Assembly: GCF_000220835.1 (NCBI RefSeq)
Contig: NZ_GL985606.1
Coordinates: 1,033,144-1,097,143, forward strand
Length of the DNA: 64,000 bases
Source: Actinomyces sp. oral taxon 448 str. F0400
GTDB taxonomy: Bacteria; Actinomycetota; Actinomycetes; Actinomycetales; Actinomycetaceae
Direction: 5' to 3'
The notes under the pieces are model-generated. The model was given only the letters and a program-made list of their open reading frames with translations, was not told where the DNA came from and searched no databases. Every line of letters begins with the position of its first letter. Position 1 is the stretch's first letter. Made by a program: the position numbers and the translations under genes. This document shows positions 47,715 to 54,865 of the stretch, piece after piece.

Positions 47715-49880
47715 ATGCCCATCAACTTGCGTGAATTCACTCAGGCGATGAACGAGTGGATGCCGCAGGCGCCGCCCGAGGCGCGGGAGCATCTGCGCCC
47801 CTCGACCTGGAAGCAGCTCCTGCGCACCGGGGAGGACGTCGACGGCGGCACCCGATTCGCACCCCAGGAGATCGTGGAGCGAGTGCTCGAGGGGCGGGAG
47901 GATTTGTCCATGAGCGTGGCGCTGCCGGTCTCGCTCATGCTCAACAGCCGCTTCGGCCCTTCGCCGACTTCCGCGGATCAGAACGCTCGGGCCGTTCGGC
48001 CGGGCGCGCCGGCGGCTCCGCCCGAGTGGCGTCGGTCGAACGGCCCCGCACACCCGCGGCGAGAGGCCGCGGCGCCTCGGCCCCCGTGGGTGTTCCCCGC
48101 CTACGACTACTCCCGGGAGGACCTCGACTCCTTCGAGGAGTCGGGCAACCATGTCGGCGTCCAGGTCCAGCACGTCGAGGGTCGTCTTCACTACGCGTGG
48201 CCGGATGCGGGCGACGGCGAGGTCTACCGCGTCGTCGTCTCCGATCTGGAGGACCCCTACAGCCCGGACGACTTCACTGAGGTCGCCGTCACCGAGGGCA
48301 CCGACTGCTGGGACAAAACCCCATTGACCTCCGCGGTGCGTTTCATCACCGTCTGGGGGTACTCCCGGCTGGGCGGCTCCTCCGATCCCAGGATCCTCGG
48401 GCAGTGCCGGCGGGTGGCCAGTCGGGTGATCGTCCATCAGCTGGCGGGCTGGACCCTGACGTTCGATGCTGAGTCCCGCTCGGTCGACGCCGCCTGGGAA
48501 CCCCCTCCGGCGCCTCCCGGCGTGCGCGTGAGCGTGCGCACCGCGCGTCTGCCCCTGGACCAGCCGGTGGGGCGGTTCCTGCGCGGCTCGTCATGGATGT
48601 CCGACGAGTACAGGATCCCCAACAACGGCGCCGGCTTCCAGGACCTCGACGTCGAGGGCGGCAAGACCCACAACTACGTCGCCGCCGTCGAGGTGGAGGC
48701 CGCTGGCAGGCGCTACACCTCGCCCCCCGCGCGCAGGCAGATCATTCCCGATGTCGTCGTCGAGGCGATCGACGATCTGAGCGTCGAGCGTCGCCGGGGC
48801 AACGGGGCGGACACGTCCCTGACCGTGCGCTGGACGCAGACGCCGTCGACCTCGGTCACCATCTACCGCACCAGCTCGCCGGTGGCCCCCGAGGCCCTCG
48901 AGCGCCGCACCGTGCCGGTCTCCCAGCTCGCCCAGGCCGGTTTGCCGGAGGACGCCGCCATCTCCGCGGCGGCCGGGATCGGCGAGTCGGACGCGCCCGG
49001 CCGTCAGCTGCGCACCCTGGAGAACGTCGTGTGGCCCGCGGGCGCCGACTGGGACACCGTTCATCTCACGCCGGTGACTGTGCACGCGGACGACCAGGCG
49101 ACCATCGGGGCCCCTGTTCGGCTCAAGCGCGCGGGGGAGGTCGGGCATCTGACCCTGGCCCGGCGCCGGGAGTGGGACCTGGTGACCTTCACCTGGCCGG
49201 GTGAGGCCACGAGCGTCGAACTGCGGCTGACCGACGCCCGAGCTCCCGTCGACCCGGCCGCCGCGCCGATCGCCGTCGTAACGCAGGACGCCTACCGCCT
49301 GGAGGGCGGGGTCATCATTCCCGGCGGTCTGGCGTCGCGAGGCGGTCGCCTCCACGCGACCGCGGTGACCTATCTCGAAGGGGAGAAGATCCTGTCGGCT
49401 CCCACGAGCGTCGACGTGCCCGCCCAGTGGGAGTACCGGTACACCCTGTCGTGGCCCGGGGAGAGGATCGGCCGGGGCGGGTGGGTCCGTCGCGGTGCGG
49501 CCCTCTTCGGCCGGACCCTCGTCGAGGTGACGCTGACTGCGATTCACGGGGTGACGAGCGAGAACGACGTCATCGGAGTGGCCCTCATCCACAGGGGCGA
49601 TCGGCTGCCGTTGCACGCCAACGACGGCCGGCGCATACCCGTCTACCTGGAGCGGCCCACCAAGGACGGCGGCCAGACGCCGGTGACGGCGGTGCGCGTG
49701 CCCCCGCAGGGGCGGGATCTGTCGCTGTGGTTCGACCACGCCCAGGCCGGTCCCGGCTACTTCCGTCTCATGGTCGACTCCTATCCCGGCTCGGCCATGG
49801 ACGACGACCATCAGCATCAGGCCCTCGAACGCTACTGCCTCATCGACCCCGACCTCGGCCACCTGATCAAGATGAGATGA
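47715..49880 (+). CDS. Uncharacterised protein with fibronectin-III-like domains
   Basis: 721 residues from ATG 47715 (AAGGA 7 bases upstream); a start at 47622 would add an improbable Cys-rich lead. Residues 1-75 are helical (NLREFTQAMNEWMPQAPPEA). A disordered Pro/Ala linker follows, then several beta-sandwich segments with Fn3-like strands (LHYAWPDAGDGEVYRVVVSD; LTVRWTQTPSTSVTIYRTSS; DLVTFTWPGEATSVELRLTD). There is no signal peptide or membrane span, so the domains are probably cytoplasmic interaction modules. Its TGA overlaps the GAP1-related start (ATGA). Confidence 0.72.
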   Translation: MPINLREFTQAMNEWMPQAPPEAREHLRPSTWKQLLRTGEDVDGGTRFAPQEIVERVLEGREDLSMSVALPVSLMLNSRFGPSPTSADQNARAVRPGAPAAPPEWRRSNGPAHPRREAAAPRPPWVFPAYDYSREDLDSFEESGNHVGVQVQHVEGRLHYAWPDAGDGEVYRVVVSDLEDPYSPDDFTEVAVTEGTDCWDKTPLTSAVRFITVWGYSRLGGSSDPRILGQCRRVASRVIVHQLAGWTLTFDAESRSVDAAWEPPPAPPGVRVSVRTARLPLDQPVGRFLRGSSWMSDEYRIPNNGAGFQDLDVEGGKTHNYVAAVEVEAAGRRYTSPPARRQIIPDVVVEAIDDLSVERRRGNGADTSLTVRWTQTPSTSVTIYRTSSPVAPEALERRTVPVSQLAQAGLPEDAAISAAAGIGESDAPGRQLRTLENVVWPAGADWDTVHLTPVTVHADDQATIGAPVRLKRAGEVGHLTLARRREWDLVTFTWPGEATSVELRLTDARAPVDPAAAPIAVVTQDAYRLEGGVIIPGGLASRGGRLHATAVTYLEGEKILSAPTSVDVPAQWEYRYTLSWPGERIGRGGWVRRGAALFGRTLVEVTLTAIHGVTSENDVIGVALIHRGDRLPLHANDGRRIPVYLERPTKDGGQTPVTAVRVPPQGRDLSLWFDHAQAGPGYFRLMVDSYPGSAMDDDHQHQALERYCLIDPDLGHLIKMR

Positions 49881-52639
49881 TGACGCATTCAACGACGACG
49901 TCCACGGCGGGTCCCGCGCCGATCCCCGCAGCGACGGACGCGGACCGCGGGGCCGTGCGCCAGCTGCTGTACACGAACACCGACCGCGTCGTCGACGGCG
50001 CCAGGGCCGGTGGCTGGCAGATTCTCGCCCGGTCCCCGACCCTCGACGACGCGACGGCCTCGCGCCTGCTCGCCCTCGTCGAGCCTCGGCTGAACCCGGT
50101 CGCGCCCCTGTCCGGCTTCCCCACGCCGGAGGAGGTCGGCAGCGCGGCCCGCCGCCTGGCCCAGGTGCCGACAGCCGACGGGACGGTCCTGGTGCACACG
50201 GCACCGGCTGGCGCCGACGCCACCGGCCGTCCGAACACCATGACCCATATCGCCGTGCTGGCCGATGAGAAGCGGCCCGCGGTCTGCACCGCCGACCTGT
50301 GGCGCTCACCGGGCTGGCGCGTCCCGTTCGGCCCCGACGAGGTGCGCGCGACGAGGATGCCCGCCGCCGGCGAGATCATCCCCGGCCGGAACGTCTCGGA
50401 CGATTCCGTCGCCGACTTCATGGCGGAATCGGGGCGCGCTGCGGTCCTGGTGGCGCTGGCCGACCTGCTCGGTGACGTGCTCGCCCGACGCGCCGACGCA
50501 CCGGCGGACAAGACGACGACGGTGCTGCTCGGCACGGACTCGACCGACGAAGCGGCGCTGTGGGTGGGGGCGCTGCAGCGCACCTGCGCTCCATGCACCG
50601 GAAGGCGCTTGGGCTTCTCCACGTTGGAGAGAGTCGGCTCGGCCAGGGACATCGAGTCCCTGATGGCGTCGGGCGTCGACCTGGCGTGCGTCCCCCGCCG
50701 AGACCTGGAGGCGCTGAGCGCGCGCCGCGGCGTCGTCGTCGTCGACCCGCAGGCTCCGCCGACGCTCCCGCCGGCCACCGCGTGGGCGCGGCTCGTCGCC
50801 GGCATGACGACCGACCTGGGAGCCTGGGTGGCCGGAGTCGAGGTCGTGCGCGAGGTCCTCGATCGGCTGTCGGACCACCGGGACCTGACACCGGGATGGC
50901 CGCTGGCGATGGCCGAGGCCTGCGACCCGGGCGTCCTGACCGGTTCGGACCGGGGGGAGGGACCGGTGGACGAGGCCGCCGACCACGAACTCGTCGCCTG
51001 CCAGCCGAGGGCCGTCGTCGACGACGACTACCTGGTCGCCGTCGTCGGCGATCGGGTGCTCGGGTCGACGCGGACCGATCCGGCGTACTGGTACGACAAG
51101 CTGTCGGCCCTCCCCGAGCGCGCACCTGCGGAGGGCGTCGTCACGGGGCTGGCCCGCAAGTACGTGGAGACCGCGGTCCGCGCTCCGCGCTGGCTGCTGG
51201 AGGGGGCCCGCCGTTGCGACCGGCGCGCCGCGGACCGCCTGAGCTCGTGGAGCGGGAGCGAGGAGGGGAGACGGGCTCTGGGCCCTGCGCTGGAGACGGC
51301 CGTGGACACCGTCTCCCACGATCGGCGGGACACGGCGGTCCTCGTCATGGTCGATCGGCTGACGCGCGACGGGGTGGTGCTGCCGCGGGCGAGGACGGAT
51401 GAGCTTCTCCTTCCGGCGGCCCGGGCCCTCGCGGCCGATCAGGATCCCACAGGGCTGCGTGAACGGGTCGTCCGGCTCGACCTGGCTCGACGGTGCAGGG
51501 CGCGGCTGGCGCGGCTCGTCGAGCAGGTGCTCCGCGAGGAGCCTGCCCGGGACAGGGCGATCCCGTGGATGTCCCACGACGCGGTCGCCTGGCTCGGTCA
51601 CGGCGCGATGCGGGAGGGACTGACCGGGCTGACGGCCCAGATCGCCCTAACCGACCTGGTCGACGACCCCGACGCGGCGAAGGCGGGGCGCGCCGTCGAG
51701 GCGCTGAACGGCGTGACCGGCAGCTTCGAGATCAGGGCCGATGCCGCCCGTGCGCTCGCGGCCCATGCCACCGTCGACCTGCTGCGGACCCGCCCGCAGG
51801 GGTGGCGCAATGCGTGGGACGTCCTGGCCCCCGCGCTGCTGGCGGACCCGCGGTCTCCGACGTCCGCCGGCATCTGCCGCGAGCTTCTGGCCGGGCGCGC
51901 TCACCCCGAGGCCTCGATGGGCCGGGCGGTCTACACTCGCTTCTCGGTTCCGACGGCGGTGTCGCTGGTCGTCCTGGTCCATCACGCCCCGCTCATGACG
52001 CGCAGCAGCGTGGACGCCGCGGTGACGTACGCGAGCAACGTCCTCGTCGCGGTCGGAGTGCTGGGCGCCGACGCGGCGCTGGCCGCCTCCCCGACGGTGG
52101 CGGCGGCGCGGAGCAAGGCCCTGGCGGTGCTGACCCTGGTGGTGTGGAACGGCCGGCCGGTGAGACTGCCGGGGCACGAGCGCACCTGGGGCGCGGCGGT
52201 GCAGGAGCTGGACGCCCACCTGGACCGGGACCCCGGCCTGCTCGCCGCTCCGGGGGAGACCGGTGCCGGCAGACTGCTGGCGCGAGCCGTGGACCGCCTG
52301 TACTGGTGCGATCACAATACGGAGATCCCCGAGGAGTTGTTCGCCTCGGTCCGCCGGGAGCTGAGCGAGGTGAGGGGGGCGGAGGAGCGCTCCAGCGCTG
52401 CGCTGGGCGGGCGCGACGAGACGGTGCGCGCCATCGTGCGCGCCTGGTACGTCTACCTGGGGCCGCAGTGGGGGCGGGCGCTGCGCGATGAGCTGGTGAG
52501 TGCGATGGCGCAAGCGCCGGACGCCGACCGCTGGTTGGACGGGTGCGTCCTGCCCGCCGACCCGGCCAGGGGGGCCTCCGGCCTGCGGCGCAGGCTCTTC
52601 GGCGGCCACCGGGCCGCAGGACGCGAAAGGAGTACATGA
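49877..52639 (+). CDS. GTPase-associated protein 1 (GAP1)-related protein
   Basis: 920 residues, soluble. The N-terminus LLYTNTDRVVDGARAGGW followed by ILARSPTLDD is the pattern of the GAP1 N-terminal domain found beside bacterial TRAFAC GTPases in predicted conflict systems. A middle region contains PADKTTTVLLGTDST and GRRLGFSTLE, and the C-terminal 450 residues are helical (DTVSHDRRDTAVLVMVDRLT; FEIRADAARALAAHATVDLL). The start ATG 49877 overlaps the previous TGA; ATG 49880 is an alternative. The gene ends on the next ATG. Role inferred: adaptor between the GTPase and other locus proteins. Confidence 0.75.
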   Translation: MMTHSTTTSTAGPAPIPAATDADRGAVRQLLYTNTDRVVDGARAGGWQILARSPTLDDATASRLLALVEPRLNPVAPLSGFPTPEEVGSAARRLAQVPTADGTVLVHTAPAGADATGRPNTMTHIAVLADEKRPAVCTADLWRSPGWRVPFGPDEVRATRMPAAGEIIPGRNVSDDSVADFMAESGRAAVLVALADLLGDVLARRADAPADKTTTVLLGTDSTDEAALWVGALQRTCAPCTGRRLGFSTLERVGSARDIESLMASGVDLACVPRRDLEALSARRGVVVVDPQAPPTLPPATAWARLVAGMTTDLGAWVAGVEVVREVLDRLSDHRDLTPGWPLAMAEACDPGVLTGSDRGEGPVDEAADHELVACQPRAVVDDDYLVAVVGDRVLGSTRTDPAYWYDKLSALPERAPAEGVVTGLARKYVETAVRAPRWLLEGARRCDRRAADRLSSWSGSEEGRRALGPALETAVDTVSHDRRDTAVLVMVDRLTRDGVVLPRARTDELLLPAARALAADQDPTGLRERVVRLDLARRCRARLARLVEQVLREEPARDRAIPWMSHDAVAWLGHGAMREGLTGLTAQIALTDLVDDPDAAKAGRAVEALNGVTGSFEIRADAARALAAHATVDLLRTRPQGWRNAWDVLAPALLADPRSPTSAGICRELLAGRAHPEASMGRAVYTRFSVPTAVSLVVLVHHAPLMTRSSVDAAVTYASNVLVAVGVLGADAALAASPTVAAARSKALAVLTLVVWNGRPVRLPGHERTWGAAVQELDAHLDRDPGLLAAPGETGAGRLLARAVDRLYWCDHNTEIPEELFASVRRELSEVRGAEERSSAALGGRDETVRAIVRAWYVYLGPQWGRALRDELVSAMAQAPDADRWLDGCVLPADPARGASGLRRRLFGGHRAAGRERST

Positions 52640-53529
52640 TGCCCGACATCTTGGAAAGCGGACAGTGGCAGATGCTGTCGCTGGTCGACGACGGCGCCAT
52701 CCGGATCAGTCTTGTCTCCGCCGTCGCGGCGAGGCTGGAGGTGACGGGGACGTCCGGCCCGCCCAAGTACCTCGGCCCGGCCCACGACGTCGTCGCCTTC
52801 CCCACCGGTGCGGTCGGCGACCGCGGGCCGGTGGGGGTGCGGGTCCGCAGCGCCGCGGGGGAGCCGTTCCCGGGCGACGGGACCATCGACCTGGCCGTGG
52901 ATTCGACCGGAGGAGGGCACTCCTTCCTGCTCAAGCGGGTACCCGTCGCCGGTCGGATCAGCGCCCCGGTCCTCCAACTCTCCCGGCGCGAGGGCGGCAT
53001 CATCGCCCGACCGGGGGAGGGCGGTGGCGCGACGACGGGACTGGGCGGCTGGTGCGCCAAGCGCAGGGCCGAGCAGGGGCGGCCCCTCAGACCCACGGTC
53101 ACCGACGTGGTGATCGACACCTCCTCCTCCATGCGTCGTTTCGCCCCGCGGGTCGAGGCTCTCACGAGGTTCCTCAACGACCTGTACGTCACGGCCGAGG
53201 TCGCCGGGCCGACGATTCACCGCGCCGTCATCGCCGGCGCTCGTAACGATGGCGTCGGCTGCGTTGAGGCGGGGCCGGGCGGCGGGGCGGACGGCGGGCG
53301 CCGCATCGTCGTCACGGACCTGCCGCTGCCGCCCGGCCAAGGCGAGTGCCTGGTCGTCGGCGCCGCGGACCTGTCGACGGCGCTGCCCGGCGACGCCTAC
53401 ACGCCCCCGCCCGAGGTGTGGGAGGAGCTGGCCCGGACCGACGCGGCCTTCACCCGCGGAACCCTTGAGGCGCTCGCCCCCCTCCTGGACTGGCTCAGCC
53501 CGTCCTCGTCCCGGAATGGAGCCGACTGA
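52639..53529 (+). CDS. Cytosolic VWA-like protein
   Basis: 296 residues without signal peptide. Residues 1-130 are beta-rich (QWQMLSLVDDGAIRISLVSA). The second half starts TVTDVVIDTSSSMRRFAP, with an adhesion-site motif (Asp 160, Ser 162, Ser 164) and later IVVTDLPLPPG, a reduced von Willebrand A-type fold. GAAAGGAG 6 bases ahead fixes ATG 52639, which shares bases with the previous stop; its own TGA overlaps the GTPase start. Thus the locus encodes two VWA proteins, one exported and one cytosolic. Probably a scaffold for the GTPase. Confidence 0.75.
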   Translation: MPDILESGQWQMLSLVDDGAIRISLVSAVAARLEVTGTSGPPKYLGPAHDVVAFPTGAVGDRGPVGVRVRSAAGEPFPGDGTIDLAVDSTGGGHSFLLKRVPVAGRISAPVLQLSRREGGIIARPGEGGGATTGLGGWCAKRRAEQGRPLRPTVTDVVIDTSSSMRRFAPRVEALTRFLNDLYVTAEVAGPTIHRAVIAGARNDGVGCVEAGPGGGADGGRRIVVTDLPLPPGQGECLVVGAADLSTALPGDAYTPPPEVWEELARTDAAFTRGTLEALAPLLDWLSPSSSRNGAD

Positions 53530-54719
53530 TGACCGTCGCCTGTCCGTACTGCTTCACGCCCCTGCCGGCCGACGAGATCGGCCTGCGATGCGTTGGCGCG
53601 TGCAGTGCCGAACCCGATTCCCAGGCGACCGCCTATGCCGGCCAGCCCTACCTGGTCCCGCCGGTGTACCGGATGGTGCGCAGCACGGAGACCAAGCAGC
53701 TGCCGTCGTACGTGCTGTGCCGGCGCTGCGGCATGCAGACCTCCCAGGAGATCTGCCTCGTCTGCCATCGGGATCTGCCCGCGGACTGGAGGCGGACGCC
53801 TGTGTTCACCATGACCGTCACCGGCGCGCGCGACACCGGCAAGTCCGTGTACATCGCCGTGGCCGTGCAGATGCTGCTGCGCTACGCCCAGCAGCGCGCC
53901 GTCATCCTGACGGCTCTGACCCAGGGGACCCAGGACGTCTACAACGACTTCTACTACGTGCCGCTCTACCGCAGGAACGTGGTCATGGAGGGAACTCCCC
54001 GCATGAGCGGCGGCGGGGCCTATCAGAAGGACCCGCTGATCTGGGAACTCGCCGGGGGCGACCTGGGTCGCCTCCACCTGGTCATGCGCGACATCGCCGG
54101 TGAGGATCTTCAGGACCTCAGCGGACGCGACCCCGCCTTCAGCTTCGTCGATCGCGCCGACCTCGTCATGTTCCTATTCGACCCGCTCATGCTGGATTCG
54201 ATTCGCAAGATGCTCTCGGGGCTCATCCCCGAGGTGGACACCAGTCGCACGGGCGTGAAGCCCGGCGAGGTCCTGCCCAGGATCCTGTCGCAGATGAGCT
54301 CGGGTCATCCCAACCTCGCGCTGACCCTGTGCAAGTTCGACTCCCTGCAGCAGCTGCCGAGGGCCAATAGCCCTATGGCGCCGGCACTGGCCAACCCGGC
54401 CGCCCACTTCAACTGGGACGACACCATGATTCGCGCGAAGATGCCGTGCGCGCAGGCGGCGCGGGTGCTGGAGGCGGACTCCGCCTTCCTCGATGCCGAG
54501 GTGCGCTCGATCTTCGGGTACATGGGCGAGGACGCCGTCACCCTGCTGGCGGATCAGGCCGTCGGAGACGGCAAGATCGCGTCGATGCGCCATTTCGCCG
54601 TCTCCTCGCTGGGCGAGACGCCGCAGCACCGGGAGAGGCTCACCGAGCGCGGGATCTCCCCGTTCCGCGTCCTCGACCCCATCCTGTGGGGGTTCAGCCG
54701 CTCCGGCGTGGTGTTCTGA
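53529..54719 (+). CDS. Zinc-ribbon TRAFAC-clade GTPase (double-GTPase-associated type)
   Basis: 396 residues. Two cysteine clusters open the protein: C5-x2-C8 with C21/C25, and C64-x2-C67 with C76-x2-C79, likely zinc ribbons. The GTPase core follows: Walker A GARDTGKS (residues 99-106), Switch II-type DIAGED (D188-G191), LVMFLFDPL, and the guanine-specificity motif CKFD (268-271, Cys in the usual N/T place). This order is that of TRAFAC-class GTPases and matches members partnered with GAP1-type proteins. Start overlaps the VWA-like stop (TGATG). Predicted cytoplasmic regulator of the locus. A promoter for the next gene follows the stop. Confidence 0.82.
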   Translation: MTVACPYCFTPLPADEIGLRCVGACSAEPDSQATAYAGQPYLVPPVYRMVRSTETKQLPSYVLCRRCGMQTSQEICLVCHRDLPADWRRTPVFTMTVTGARDTGKSVYIAVAVQMLLRYAQQRAVILTALTQGTQDVYNDFYYVPLYRRNVVMEGTPRMSGGGAYQKDPLIWELAGGDLGRLHLVMRDIAGEDLQDLSGRDPAFSFVDRADLVMFLFDPLMLDSIRKMLSGLIPEVDTSRTGVKPGEVLPRILSQMSSGHPNLALTLCKFDSLQQLPRANSPMAPALANPAAHFNWDDTMIRAKMPCAQAARVLEADSAFLDAEVRSIFGYMGEDAVTLLADQAVGDGKIASMRHFAVSSLGETPQHRERLTERGISPFRVLDPILWGFSRSGVVF

Positions 54720-54801
54720 ATCGGTGCGCTGGAGCGGCGGACCTGCCCGTTCGGCCGGCTCGGACGATTCGGACGGGGGCGCTTGCGCAGCAGGGAGGCG
54801 G

Positions 54802-54831
54802 TTGATCGCTCGACGGTCGGCGGATCACAAT
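54802..54831 (+). promoter_or_regulatory. Promoter candidate for last gene of the locus
   Basis: TTGATC (54802-54807) and CACAAT (54826-54831) with an 18-base spacer, 35 bases upstream of ATG 54866. It suggests that the following membrane-protein gene can be transcribed on its own. Confidence 0.4.
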
Positions 54832-54865
54832 ACAGCCACACTTTTTGTTCCAGGAAGGTCTCACC

